From positions 6,438,632 through 6,502,631 of the forward strand of contig OX457057.1 in assembly GCA_949752795.1 (NCBI GenBank): 64,000 nt of DNA. The letters run 5' to 3'. Positions 1 to 12,689 of this stretch are shown in pieces; position 1 is the stretch's first letter, and each line of letters begins with the position of its first letter. Source of the stretch: Hyperoodon ampullatus (Eukaryota > Chordata > Mammalia > Artiodactyla > Ziphiidae). Position numbers and translations under genes: made by a program. The notes below the pieces were generated by a model. The model was not told the origin of the DNA. It made no database searches and saw nothing but the letters and a program-made list of their open reading frames with translations.

Positions 1-415
1 GACTTTGACTCAGTAGACTGAGTAAAGAGATCTGCCCTCCCCAATGTGGGCGAGCATGACCCAATCTCTTGGGGGCCCAAAGGAACAAAATGAAGAAGGA
101 AGAGCAAATTCCTTCCCTCTTCTGGAGCTCGACATCCATTTTTCCCTGCCATCAGCCATCAGAGCTCCTCTTCTTGGGCCTTCGGACTCTGGGACTTAAC
201 ACCAGCGGCCCCCCTGGTTCTCAGGCCTTCGACTTGAATTTAATTATACCACATGCTTCCTGATTCTCCAGTTGCAGACAGCAAGTTATACATATACTAA
301 GGGACTCTCGACCTCCAAAACCTCATGAGACAATTCCTATAGTATATATACATATATCTATCTCTCCTATTGGGTCTGTTTCTCTGGAGAGCTCTGACTA
401 ATACAAGCGGCTACT
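1..415. repeat. Ancient interspersed repeat, family uncertain
   Basis: The block opens with GACTCAGTAGACTGAGTAAAG and closes with a TATA/CTAT-rich stretch and CTGTTTCTCTGGAGAGCTCTG then ACTAATACAA. These end sequences are familiar from an old, widespread mammalian repeat, possibly a MaLR-type LTR. I cannot name the family from memory with confidence. The 64-codon frame inside has no recognisable product. Confidence 0.45.
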
Positions 416-2009
416 TATCATGTACTGATTGGCATTTGCAAATGGACATAACCTGGAACTACACAGGGGTCTACTCAGAACTAGCATAATGAATAAAACA
501 GATAAGGATAAAAGAAAGAAACAAACAAACTATATCCATTTGATTAAGGTGCTTACTGCCGTTAGGCCCTAGAATCGAGGTTGTTACAAGCTCATTTTCC
601 AAACCCGTAGCACTCAATCCAAAAGACTGTTTTCAAGAGATTGCATCAGCATCTGGGTCTGTGCAAGAGGATTTAAATCATCTGGAATCAGATGGTGAAG
701 CAAGAAGGTAGAACTCTGGGAGGGCAGATGACTTTTTACAATGTTTACAACCAATATGTGCAAATAACTGGTTATATCCAAATCCCCAGAAAGATGATGC
801 TACTAAAAATGTGCTGACACACAGGCTCCAATGATCAGAAATAATTTTCAAAATCACTGTTTCTTAATGATGTCTTGTTTATTAATGGTAGGACCAAAAA
901 GGTGCATGAAAACAAAATTCTCTCTCAACTGCTAACTAGGGAGTCAAAACTCAATAAGGCAATTTCTATCGGGGATTAATTACATTATGGATGAACAATG
1001 AAATTTTCAGACAATGGATTCCTGTATTTGCAGTGGCGAGGCCAAAACTGAGTACAGGGGTAGCCCTGGGAAAATTCATACTTCTTGGCCTCATAAGATA
1101 GGAGACAGGGTCACTAGGTAACCTCTGCTGTCCTTGTCTTCTTAAACTGAATAACAAGTTTATGTCACACACACATAGATAAGCCACATTTAAAGGGGGA
1201 CTTAGCATATGGGGACATATATAACAAGCTAAAAAACATTCCTATAATTTCCCACATAAATCGTGTTGATGTACACCTGACAAAAATACTAAATGTCAGA
1301 TTCAGGATTTAAAGGGTCCCAAAATTCAGGCTGAAGGGTAAGCTAGAAAGATGGAATTTCACAGACAGATTAAGTCCCTATACTTGGATCCCCAAAATCT
1401 GCAGCCCAAACCCAAAATAAACCCCTTCCTAAAAGCCAGTATTCTTTCCAGCCATCATGATTACACCAGATAAATCTATAACCACAAATTTTCTATTTGG
1501 CCCAAAAGATTTCCCCCATAACAGAAGAGAAAATAGCTGTTTATAGGCAGCACCATAAGAAATTGCCAAATTCCTCGTAATCCTACTAAATGTAATTAAA
1601 CCTTCCACTGAATTTCTTTCTTAAAAAATCAAGCCCAAATACTACAAAGTTTAACATGTCTGCAATACGTTGGTTGTTGTCTGGTGATCGTGGTGATGGC
1701 AGCAGCGATTTTACTCATTCTGGGGGAGTTAACTACTTCTTGTACATGACATAGTCGGAAGAGTTACAGAACTCTTTCACAAATTAATGATGGGGCAGGA
1801 GTGAAAAGGAAGTTAAAGAAGGGGCAGGCAGAACCTGGGCTGTCGTCTTCCAAAATTCTCTAGAAATTTCACAAATTAACTATGACATTATTTTAGAAAT
1901 AAAAATTACTAACTTACGATTGAAGGTACATAACACAGATTTTACTATTAAAAATTCATGCTGAAATATCTTGAAAAGATTTCACTGAGTCAACGTGTGC
2001 TTTACAGAA
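416..2009. other. Intronic sequence, nothing recognised
   Basis: AT-rich sequence with many stop codons in all frames. I see no clear repeat family, exon or RNA gene. Confidence 0.5.
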
Positions 2010-2480
2010 GTGGTTCTCAGACTTCTTAGACTCAGACTCTCAACAAAATTATTGAGGAATTCCAAGAGCTTTTGTTTATGTGGGTCATATCTTATCAATG
2101 TTTACTATATTAGAAAATGGAAATAAAGAAAAAATTTTAGACATTTTTAGTAACTCACTTAACGATAACCCCATTACATGCTAATGTAAATAATTACAAC
2201 AAGCAACTATCCTTTTAAAACAAACTAAATTTAGGAAACCAGTAATAATTATGTTTTTACAAATCTCTCTGATATTTGGCTTAAGGAAACAGATTCTCAT
2301 ATCTGATTCTGCTTCCATCCGTTGAGATGTATCACACATCATTTAGCCTTTGTAAAGCCCCACGGTACACTCATGAGAGAATGAAGAGTGCACAAGGCAA
2401 ATGATGTCTTGGTATAATCATGAAAGCAGTCTGGCCCTGCAGACCCACGGACCGCAGGTGAGAAGAGCTGCTCTATGAGA
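2010..2480 (+). mobile_element. Non-autonomous DNA transposon remnant (hAT-like)
   Basis: The left part contains GTGGTTCTCAGACTTCTTAG, AAATTATTGAGGAATTCCAAG, GAGCTTTTGTTTATGTGGGT and an AT-rich middle. The right part contains a degenerate CCCACGGACCGCAGGTGAGAAG, the inverse of a 'TTCTCA...GGTCC' terminus. This matches the structure of old hAT MITEs in mammals. No coding capacity is left. Confidence 0.5.
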
Positions 2481-3957
2481 TGAAGTGAACAAACGGCACA
2501 AACAGTCCCGGATGCCTCCCTCTCAGACTCTGGTAGTTTAAACAATTTTAGCAGGCTCCCCAAATGGAACCGTGGCTAGAATGCTAGAGCACACATGTAG
2601 TCAGAAGTCAGAAACTATTAAAAAATAGAAGATTTTATTTTTATTTATATAATCAGACATTGTAGTAGTGAGCAGGAAGTTAAACTCCTAAAGAAAATCT
2701 AGGTAAGAAGCCTCTTGTTTCAATTTAAGATATTTTTCTTTCTAAAATTTGAGCTCGTGACATTGAGAAATATCTTGATTCAAACAAGAATATAAATAGG
2801 GCTATACTAAAAAGGTACACTTCAAAACAATGGTGAACCTATTAAGCCGAGAGCATGCAAGGAGAAAATAAGTAGTAACCTGGGTAACTTTTATTCAGCA
2901 ATTTGCAATTCCAAGCAACTTTGTGGCCATTTCAAAAATGGTGCTGCCTCCTACCTAAGAAAACTGACAACATGAAACATCAACTTTTAAGAATAAAACA
3001 AACCAAAAAACCCAAAAAAACCCAACAAAAAAACAAACTTTTAGCTTACCATACTATACTGAATTATCATCTTTTATAAAGATGAACATACCTATTTTAT
3101 GTGAATCCAGCATTTCCTCTCTTTGTAGGTGATAACCTTTTTGTATCAGTTTTCTGAATTGAACTGCAAAACATACAGCTAGTAACACCATAAAATACCT
3201 TTTAGAAGCACAAAGATTTTTAGAATTGAGTTTCTGCACTTTTAAGAAACACTAATATAGGTTCAGAAATTATTTAAATTTAAATAAAGTCAGCCTACAT
3301 AGTAAGAATGCAATTACAGCTGACAAACATTTTGAGCTTGCCAATAAACAAATTCAAATAGTTTGGTTGAAAAGGGGAAAAATCAGTAGGAACCCTAAAA
3401 ATTCAGGTTTTCCTATTTCACTTTATATAGTCAGTTTTAAGTATCTTATTTATTCTTCTCTCCTTTTGACTTAAACCAAAATGAAGACTGTAACCTTTAA
3501 TACCTGCTAGTCTATTTATACCTGTTCTATCTACAACCATTCTTCTAATACAAACATATGCCCTGACAGCTTATCTCAGGCCACATGCCAGACAACAAAG
3601 GCCCGCTGGCCTGCCGGAGAAGGAAGGAAAGCAGGAAATGAGAAGGCTGAGTTAATCCCAGATAATCGATCAGGGTATTCAGTCAAGTATGAGCCAAGCT
3701 GAGGAAATGCTGCTTAAAAGAAAGGAAGAAAATCAAAGAGCATATGACCAGAGCCACAGTTCGTTTTAAAATAGGTTAATTTTGGCCAAGAAGATTCCCC
3801 ATCATGTTCAAGCACTAAAGCAACTTATATAAATGCTAGTAACTTCTGAAGGAAGACCGTTTTCTTAAAAATCCTTCATCCTCTATCCTTTTTCAGAAAT
3901 GTTTTAATTTGGGGGTTTTGTTTTACTGTTTTGGTTTTGGTTCATCTATTTTTTTCC
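2481..3957. other. Intronic sequence, nothing firmly recognised
   Basis: AT-rich unique-looking DNA with an A/C-rich simple stretch at 3000-3035. A somewhat less AT-rich block at 3540-3700 is not assignable. Confidence 0.5.
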
Positions 3958-4078
3958 TTAATCAGCTTTACTGAGGTATATTTTATACACAATAAAATTG
4001 TGTTTGATAAATGTGTTGTATAACCACCACCACAATCAAGATAGGGAATATTTCCATTACCACAAAAAGACTAACTTC
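3958..4078 (-). mobile_element. L1 3' UTR fragment, antisense
   Basis: AGCTTTACTGAGGTATATTT and then CCACCACCACAATCAAGATAG followed by AATATTTCCATTACCAC: the reverse complement of a 3' UTR motif common to ancient mammalian L1M elements. Confidence 0.6.
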
Positions 4079-4439
4079 CTGTAGAGTTGATGAATCTGCT
4101 CTGCTGAAAAAGCTTTTGTGCCAGAGGATGCTAGAAAAACATCCTAATCTAAATTCCTTCCCCCATTTTAACACAAAGAGACGTTACTATGAGAAAAACA
4201 ACTCTTGAGTCAGCTGTGATGCTTCTTTCTACCAGCTGATGCTGGAGAAGACCACTACAGACAACAACCCCACGTTCTTCAAAATCAAATAATTTGCTAG
4301 ATAAAACTTCTGAGCTGAGACTTCAATGATCTCCTAAAAACCCCAGGATATGATAACAGTTACAGAGACAGTAGTTATGAGAGTGAAAAAAATGTTTTCA
4401 AATTCGTTTTACAGTATAATTTCCTCAAATCACGTAATC

Positions 4440-4565
4440 CATATTTAATGAGCTTCTACCAGGTATCAGACCATTGTTCTGGAGCTACATACTGAGGACT
4501 CTGGAGAGGAAAAACACAGATAAAGTCCCAGTCTTGACAGAGCTAACATTCCAATAGAGGGACAG
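4440..4565. repeat. Ancient dispersed repeat (unassigned)
   Basis: Contains a diverged version of 'TTTATTGAGC..CTACTATGTGCCAG..CACT' followed by 'GATAAAGTCCC..AGAGCTAACATTCCAAT'. Similar pieces lie at 17903-17985, 18785-18965, 19685-19805, 44325-44430 and 61200-61290. The family is widespread in mammals, but I do not name it. Confidence 0.45.
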
Positions 4566-4914
4566 ACCCTTTAGCAATCTCTCCACCCTTCCCAAAAAAG
4601 GTCAGAGAACGGTTAAGTGCTTTAATAAAGCCACTGGCAATGAAATCTGCCACTTAGCAACCATACAATACTAGACAAGTAACATTTTGTATACTGTATT
4701 TAATCTCTTCGGGTATTGTTTTCCTTAAAACTAGCTGTCTTTTCAAAAGCACCTGAATTTGGCAGGGAAAAGTGTACCGCGCTTCATACAGACAGAGAAG
4801 GGGGGTTAGATCACCTTAATAAATCCCCATCCACAGGGACAACACAGAAATCCAAGTCTCTGTCTCTCACTAAGGCTGAGCTTTGTTCATGAAAACTCCA
4901 GAAGGTTTTGTGGT

Positions 4915-5560
4915 TTTTTTGACCTCCTTTACTTTTCTTTTATAAAATGTATTATGAAAATTTTCACAGGCATAAAGGTATAAAGATAATATAACTAGGG
5001 CCAAACATATTTTAAGAAATAAAACATTACCAAACCTGAAGAAACTGCCTATACACTCCTTCTAGACAGGTCTCTCTTACTTCCTCCCAGAGGTAAACAC
5101 TATCTTGAATTTAATGTTGCTCATTCCCACGCAGTGCTTTATACTTTTACTTCACATGTACATACAGCTAAAACTATATAAGGTATCATTTTGCAGTTTT
5201 TACACTTTACATAAATGATACCGTACTATGACTGCCTCTGCAACCTGCTTTGTTTATTCAGCACTATGCTTGCATGATTCATCCATGCCCTAGTCCATTC
5301 ATTTTAAAGGATACATATTACATCTATGTACAACATGCCACAATTTGTTCATACATTTCCTCCTGATTGATACTTGGGTCATTTCCAGTTTTTCACTACT
5401 ACAACCAAGGATGTTACTATAAGCATTCTTATTCATGTTTGTGCAAATTTGTCTTAGGTTTGTCTTTGAATGTTTGGTGCCATAGCTAAATATTCAAAAT
5501 TAATAGGTAACATTGTTCATAATGTCCTCTGATATCAAAGCCTGTGGGATGTTTTTAATT
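4915..5560 (-). mobile_element. Ancient LINE 3' region, antisense
   Basis: Contains CTTCCTCCCAGAGGTAAACACT, a run resembling 'TTCATTCATTTT..GGATACATATT', then CACAATTTGTTCATACATTT and GGGTCATTTCCAGTTTTTCA. This order is the reverse complement of an old L1M-type 3' region. Confidence 0.6.
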
Positions 5561-5564
5561 GTAC

Positions 5565-6190
5565 ATTAATAATGTTCCTTATTAATTCATTAATTTGAGC
5601 TCGTATGTTCATTATTCCCTTCCTTTCCTTGGTTTAAGTTATTTTTAAATTTCTCAATACAGATACTAAAACCATTGATTTTACTCTATCTTTCTTATTT
5701 TCACATATATTTAAGGCTAAAAATTTACCTCTGAGCATATGTTTAGCTATATCCAATAATTCCGATATGTCATAGTTTCATTAATCATTCACTGCAAAAT
5801 ATTTTCTAATTTCCAATGTGATTCCTTATTTGGCTCACAGACTATTTAGAAGTGCATCGCTTTATTCCCAACATTTCTGGATATTCCAGGTAATCATTTT
5901 GTTTTTTTACTTCTAGCTTAATTCCACTCTGGTCAGAGAAGATGTTCTGTATGATTTCAATCCTCTAAAATATGTTAAGACCTGAATTAAGATCCAACAT
6001 TGCCATTTCTGGTAAATGTCCCATATGTACCTGAAAAGAATGTATATTCTTTGGTTGCCAGGCATAGTATTCTGTATGTATGACATTTAACTCAAATTTT
6101 TAAACTGTGCTGTTCGGTATTCTTATTGATTTATAATCTACTTGTTTGCTCAATTACTGAAGGGGATGTTTTAAAATCCTTCTAATCTTC
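5565..6190 (-). mobile_element. L1 ORF2 fragment, antisense, decayed
   Basis: Diagnostic stretch AATTCCACTCTGGTCAGAGAAG, then TGTATGATTTCAATCCTCTAA and GTACCTGAAAAGAATGTATATTCTTTGG: the reverse complement of the L1 reverse-transcriptase region. Frames are destroyed by many stops. Confidence 0.7.
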
Positions 6191-6214
6191 CAAATAGTCA
6201 CTAACAGTTTAGGA

Positions 6215-6510
6215 TCAATTGCAGTATATGCATACAATGCATTATTACATAGCAATTAAAATGAATTACTGTAACACACAAAAACATGGATGCATCTCAC
6301 AAACAATATGGTAAGCCAAAGAAACCAGATACAGATAAATATATACCACATGATACCCTTTACATATAAAGTTCAAAGGCAGGCAAAACTGATCTATGAT
6401 GTCAGAGCCCACAGCAGTAGTTATCATGGGGCTAGTGGCTAGGAGAGGGCATGAGGGTGGTTTCTGGAGTGCTTACAGCATTTTATTGCATGATATGAGT
6501 AAACGTTACA
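6215..6510 (+). mobile_element. L1 ORF2 end and 3' UTR fragment, sense
   Basis: AAAACATGGATGCATCTCAC, AGAAACCAGATACAGATAAA, CAGTAGTTATCATGGGGCTA and GGTGGTTTCTGGAGTGCTTA occur in the order expected for an ancient L1M 3' end. Confidence 0.65.
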
Positions 6511-6577
6511 TAGAACTTACACATATATTACACATACCTATTACTATGTGTAGTGGTATACTACATACATAGTATGT

Positions 6578-6672
6578 ATACCTGAATGATATTGTGGGTT
6601 CACTTCCAGACCACCGCAATGAAGTGACTAGTGGCAATCAAGCAAGTCACATGAATCTTCTGTTTCCCAGCA
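6578..6672 (-). mobile_element. Tigger1-like DNA transposon terminus, antisense
   Basis: GTGGGTTCACTTCCAGACCACCGCAATGAAG and AAGCAAGTCACATGAATCTT match the reverse complement of the 3' end of the element at 18996-19479. Only this end is present. Confidence 0.6.
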
Positions 6673-6752
6673 CATAGGGGCTTGAGCATCTGAGGATCTG
6701 GGTATCCACAGGGGTGTCCTGGACCAGTTCCCTAAGGATATGAGGCACCCCT
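6673..6752 (-). mobile_element. MER2/Tigger2-like terminus nested in the Tigger1-like fragment
   Basis: The minus strand reads CAGGGGTGCCTCATATCCTTAGG, then CTGTGGATACCCAGATCCTC, matching the typical 'GTATCCGTGGG..TTGGTTCCAGGAC' terminus in inverted order. Truncated. Confidence 0.45.
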
Positions 6753-6831
6753 GTGTAAACAGTCGTACACGCTCTCCACTGCTTGTAGGAGAAAGCCGTC
6801 TACTCCCCTGCCTCCATACATGCCACCCCAT

Positions 6832-8554
6832 CCTTATTCAGAGACCACCTCACCGCAAAAATGCTCACAGTGTTACTGATATGAAAAGGCATAGGGCCTT
6901 TAAATATGAAATCTAGAGAGTCTCTAATTGAATGTAAGATGCTCCACTCAATGCTACCTTGTGAAACCAGCCCTGAAATGAACAAAGAGTATGACCAACT
7001 CCTCTTCATCTGGTGATAGACCATTAAGGCTGTATACACACTTAAAAGGGGAAGAAGGTGTTATTAATAAGATGTAACTGAAACCTCTCCTGAAAGAAAG
7101 CAATGAACACTATTTTCTGTAACATTTTTTGTCTATGTTTGCTATTTCCACAAACTCCTCTTTGATTGCAGATTATGTGTTTCCTAGAAGACTACTTGGC
7201 AGCAAGCTGCTGACAAAGTATTGATGGCAGCCCTCCCCACACAGCCTTATTAGCATTCCTATTGCTGCACTGCACACACTGGCATTATAAATCACACACA
7301 CTCAGTGTCATGCACAATAATCGAACAGTCACCTAACAACTAAGGGTATTACAAATGCACTGAACTAATATTTGAATATATGCTCTAATAATTAAATTCC
7401 ATTACAGTTTTTACCTTTCAGCCTAAGGCAGCAACACAGAGATTGAGTGCCATCCACAACGCCCTCACATTTGCCATGAAATGTCACTTATATAGTTCAC
7501 ATCCAATTACTGAACACAACCAGCCAGAGCATCTATCACTTACATTAAAACAAGCAGAACCAGGCAGTAGGGTTGTCGGTAGCCATCACGTGGCTTAAAT
7601 GGATTTCTCACCTTTCAAATATCACGGGGTCCTCTTTCCCAGACATCTCACTAAGGGGTTTGGCCTTTTAACAAAGAGAGCTACCCAAGTTGAAAGAAAC
7701 ACTCAAAAGGCAGGACATGCTGCAAAGCCCAGCTCAGAGCTGGAGACATCTGCCCCTTGTATTAAAATACAAAATAGTAAAAGATCCTTTATTTGTAAAT
7801 ACACATAAAAAGGAAGCTTTTGTCAAGGTTACTAACAAAGAAGCAGAGTCATATTAATACCTACAGAGTCCTTGTTTTTGGCAGTGTCCAACTGAAATTA
7901 GGGAGCCCTCCTGGACAGAAGATCTATTAATCTCCTAGTTTTTAAGAACAGAGAAACCTTCCCTGAAGTCCTTACTTGGAGCCAAAATCTAAAGCAGCTA
8001 CCAAGCTCAAGGCTGTGCTCGTCTGTGTTGCTGTCTGTTATTCATGCACAGTCACCAGGATTAGTGCAAACTAAATTTCACAGATTTATAGAAAGACACA
8101 TTAGAGCTCTCCACCGATCACCAATGATGACCTTTAAAACAAGGATCACGATTAATCCCCTAATTCTGTTAAGTCCAGAAAAGCTTTTATTGTCAAAAGA
8201 AAACATTAATAGCTGACTCTTAGCAATTACCACATAATACAGTCACCACTTTACCTATTAACAATATTACCTTATTCTATAATTTGAGGGAAGCAATCAC
8301 TATAGAGGGAAATGCAGGAAATCATTTTCTAGCTCTACCAATGTTATGTCAGGTAGGCTAACAAGAGAAAGTGTCAGAGTTCTAATTGGCAGTAAATAAT
8401 TATTGAGACATAAAATGAAACAATGCCCAAGAAAATTTAATATGATCATACAAAAGAGGATAGTGGAATCAACTGCGCCTGGGGAATTTATAGAGGCTAC
8501 TGCCTCTTTGCATTTATGGAGAAATAGATACCTGGTAACTACACCTCAAATCAG
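6832..8554. other. Mostly unique intronic DNA; possible conserved non-coding blocks
   Basis: No repeat family recognised. 7140-7600 and 8000-8270 are AT-balanced, repeat-free and hold several homeodomain-type TAAT cores, for example GGATCACGATTAATCCCCTAA near 8145. No exon is visible. Confidence 0.4.
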
Positions 8555-8685
8555 GCTCTAGAACGATGGATCTTAACCTTTGCTAGGCCTTTTGTCTCTC
8601 AAGAAAATGTGCATGCCGTGCAAACAATTGCAGAAAATGTCTGAACAGTCACAGGCTCCCAGCTTAAGAACCACAACACTTAGCA
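8555..8685. mobile_element. Possible hAT MITE remnant
   Basis: Ends resemble each other in inverted orientation: ATGGATCTTAACCTTTGCTAGG at the left and CCCAGCTTAAGAACCAC at the right. Short and degenerate. Confidence 0.35.
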
Positions 8686-10484
8686 CCACACTGTAACATT
8701 TGTTTTTGTACAGTCTGTATCCCCACCCTGCAAATACATATATATGATGTGACTACCCCAAGCAACAAAACATTAAGTTGCCCTAAAGAGATAACTTACA
8801 ACACAAAACGTGAAAACCTTCACCTGGCCCTCACTCGGTGAGTAACAGGACCCTCCTATGTACCAACTAAAGCCAGCTCCACACCCTTCCACCCATTTGT
8901 TATAATACCTGAATAGGGAGGAAAAGCCTTCTGATGTTATCTTATCAACATGAGGTCCTAACCCTCTAAGCAAATCATCCTAAGGGTAGATTACCCCTAG
9001 ATAGTCCACTAACAAATGCTGGCTCTAACAAAGCTAGTTTTAAATAAAACAGTAACTAAAAATAATGATAGTTTCTAAACAGCAGTACTGAATGTTAGGT
9101 TTTCCAATTTTGTGTATTACGTGTACATTTCTCAGTCTATGATATCACAAACTGAGATTTAGCTATTATGTAACAGAGGCAGAGAAATAAGGATTGCTGT
9201 CTTGTATTAAAGCAGAAAATACCATGAATGTCTTCTTGGTCTCCTTTCCCTAAAGTGTCATAAACGGAGTCTAGTATATTTTTAGTTGATCCAGCCATGA
9301 TGTTCCAACATGTAGTTTATACTTCGACATGCCTTTATATCACACAGATATGAAATAGCTAGAATTAGGTAAGAAAGGTGAAACACATTTAAAGAAGAAG
9401 AATGTACCAAAGAATCATATTTTTATGAAGGTTCATAAAAATTACATTCAAAGCTCATCAAAACTGAAGCTTCTTACATAGCAGAAATCCACTGTCTCTT
9501 AAAAATCTGGCCACATTTATCCTGCATTTTTCCTGAGGAAGGCAAGATACAGAACAGTTCTTAACTCACAGCATTTCGAAAAAAATAAACACTGCCGTGA
9601 CATTTTCTTGTAAATATACTTGAATGAATTCTTAAGAAAAATTTTTCTGTGATTTTTTCCACAAAGCAGTCCACAAAAATGTATGCTACATAAAGCATGA
9701 ACTCAGAGCTTGCCATAAAAATAAAGTCTTCCCAATTAACTCTGGGAAAAACATAATATTATCTAGGTATAATATTCCCCTTCTTAGAAAAAGGACATAT
9801 TCATAAAGTGGACTAAGTGATAAATACATAAAAATTTAAGAATAAACTGCTCTTCATGCACAATTGAATTTTTATATAAAAAAATGAATAAAGTAGCTAT
9901 GATATGAAAAATAAGGCATAGAGGAATTCAAACTAGGTTGTACCTGCAGGAGCCAGCATCTTCCAGAGGCTGACTATAACAAAACAAGAGAGAAGAGGCT
10001 AAAAACTAACCAAATATAAATAGCAAAATGGAAGGACACTTCAAAAATTAACAAGATGATGTGAAGTAATTCGGCAAGATCTTCTCTTTGAAATTCATCA
10101 TCCTAGCACGGATGCTCTATAAATAGCCCCTTACAGAGGATAACGGTAGGCAAACTACTAGGAGCAGGTGTTCGATATCCTAAACATCTAGAGAAAAAAT
10201 TCATGAATGATAACCAAGGTGACAAAAAGTTCACAGCATAACCAGACAGCCTTTACTTATATTTACCACGTAACTTGGGCCATCTGCTTTGGAATTCACC
10301 TCATGCAATACAGAGAAACCAGCTTGATACTGGTGAACAAAACCAAATGTGAAACCTTTGATTTAAGTTTTACTCTCATGTACTGCATAATAAAATTAAA
10401 ATGCAATGCCAATAAAATTTGGATTAAATCCAAAAACTGCAGTTTTATGAAACAGCATTTGTAACATTTACACTTACCAAACTG
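8686..10484. other. Intronic sequence, nothing recognised
   Basis: AT-rich with no clear exon or repeat family. The 85-codon frame at 10207-10464 has no recognisable product. Confidence 0.5.
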
Positions 10485-11775
10485 TATAAAGTTTTATAAT
10501 CTGCACTCAATTTTAAAAATTGAAATATAATTTCCATACAGCAAAATGCAGAGACCTTAGGTACACTATTCAATTAGTTTTTTTTTAATAAATTTATTTT
10601 TAATTTATTTTGGGGGGTGCTGCATTGGGTCTTCATTGCAGTGCACGGGCTTCTCATTGCAGTGGCTTCTCTTGTTGTGAAGCACGGGCTCTAGGCACAC
10701 GGGCTTCAGTAGTTGCAGCACGTGGACTCAGCAGTTGCAGCATGCGGGCCCCTAGAGCACACGGGCTTCTCAGTAGTTGTGGGTCACGGGCTCTAGAGTG
10801 CAGGCTCAGTAGTTGTGGCGCACTGGCTTAGTTGCTCCGAGGCATGTGGGATCTTCCCCGAGCAGGGATGGAACCCGTGTCCCCAGCATTGGCAGGCATA
10901 TTCTTAACCACTGCGCCACCAGGGAAGTCCCTCAATTAGTTTTTATGAAGATATACATAGATCCCCTTATAACCCAAGTCCAAAATAGTTCTACTCTTCC
11001 AGAAGGTTCTCTCAAGCACATTCCCACTCAATCTCTACCCTACCTGTAGGAGCAACCACTAGTCTGATTTCTATTATAGAGACCAGCATAGGTCTATATA
11101 TTTAAATTTTAAGAAACTGTCAAAGCCGTTTAAGTGGTTGTACCGTTTTCGTTCCCACCAGCAAAGTTGGAGAGTTCCTTGCCAGAGAGGCATCCTTGAT
11201 AATCAGTTATCAGCCTTTTCCATTTAGCCATTCTAGTGGCTGTATAGTGGTATTTACTGTAGTTTTAACTTACATTTTCCTGATGACTAATGATATTGAG
11301 CACTTTTTCATGGGCTTATCCTCCAGTCATATATCCTCTTTCTTAAAGTGTCTCTATATTCAAGTCATTTTTAAAAACTGAGTTGCCTTATTATTAAGTT
11401 GTAGCAGTTTTGTTTGAGGTTTTTCATGTATTCTGGATTCAATTCCTTTCTCAGATTTGTGTTGTAAATGTTTTCTCACTGTCTGAGGCTTCCCCTATGA
11501 ATATTTACAATGTCTCTTGATGAATTCCCTTTTTTTTTTCTTTTATGGTTAATACCTTCCATCTCCTCTTTAAGAAATCTTTACCTCCATCAAGGTTGTA
11601 AAGATACATAATTTTTACCTTATATTTAAGTCAATGATCCATCTCAAATTAACTCTTACGTATGGTGTGAGTTAGGGTTTTGTCTTTTGTTTTTGCCCTA
11701 TGGATATTCAACTGTCCCAGCCTATTTGTTGAAAAGACTTTCCTCTTCCCATTGAAAACAGCTTGACAGTATATG
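10485..11775 (-). mobile_element. L1 3' region, antisense, split by a SINE
   Basis: Left part ATTGAAATATAATTTCCATACAG. Right part includes TTCGTTCCCACCAGCAAAGTTGG, CCATTTAGCCATTCTAGTGG, CTTTCTCAGATTTGTGTTGTAAATG and CAACTGTCCCAGCCTATTTGTTG: L1 3' sequence read on the reverse strand. A CHR SINE at 10583-10931 interrupts it and therefore inserted later. Confidence 0.75.
10583..10931 (-). mobile_element. CHR-1 type tRNA-derived SINE
   Basis: Reverse orientation: T-rich tail, TTGGGTCTTCATTGCAGTGC and, at the right edge, CCACCAGGGAAGTCCC, the complement of the GGGACTTCCCTGGTGG head. The 13-bp target duplication TCAATTAGTTTTT lies at 10570-10582 and 10932-10944. One of only two SINEs here in the sense orientation of RERE. 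Confidence 0.92.
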
Positions 11776-11779
11776 TGTA

Positions 11780-12680
11780 GATGCATTTAAATCTGCATTC
11801 AAGAAATAAAAGTTACACCTTAGCCCTTGAGATCACTGGCATCTTAATCTCACTTTGTATGCTATCCCCAATATTGGAAAGCAACATTTCCTCTTATTAA
11901 CATACTGTATATTTACATAAAATCAATAGTAATGTTGACTGATGGTTATACTTTTTGAGGTTTTCCTGTTTGAATTATGCAACTATATTTTATAAATCTA
12001 TACTTATTTAATATGTATGCATACAGACTGAATTGTTGTGACACTTGTAATGTCTAATGTTTATGCTTGTGAAACATGTAAAAAATCTCAGCTATAATTG
12101 TGTGCTGCTGATATATTACCTCAGATAAATGTATAATCCAGAAATAATCATACAAAACATCTCCTCAAATCTGCAACTCCAGTCACTAAACCAGTTGCTC
12201 CTTTTGCTCAAAATAAAATTTTTCTGGAAAGTTAGTATGTTTTAAGTCACCTTGTAAGGGATAAACCAATAGGGAAAAACGCAAAGCTCTAACACATACA
12301 TTTGGGGTGGGGGGATGGAAGTGGGAGGGGAACAGCATCTTCTCACCATCATTGGTGAGATTTCACAGGTCGATCCGAGCATCTATTTACGAAGACAGGA
12401 CTTCAAGCTTCTCCTGGACTAGAAAAAATTTTAAAAGAAAACTGAGCATCTATGCCTCTGACATGGCCTAGACCACTAGGGGGAAACTCCATGGGGTTAG
12501 GGGACCAAACTCAGCAGGTAACTGATAAACTGTTCCTTCTTTTTTGTCTTCTGTACCTGTCCCTCCCCTCAGGGCTTATACAGAAACGGTGGCAGCCATG
12601 ACAAACAGCAGGTCACACTAAGAATTCACGTGTTTGTGATCCTAGGCTTAGCAGAAAACCATTTCAATAAAAACTAAGAT
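11780..12680. other. Intronic sequence, nothing recognised
   Basis: AT-rich, with a G-rich run near 12301-12330 and no recognised feature. Confidence 0.45.
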
Positions 12681-12689
12681 ACCAGGAAT

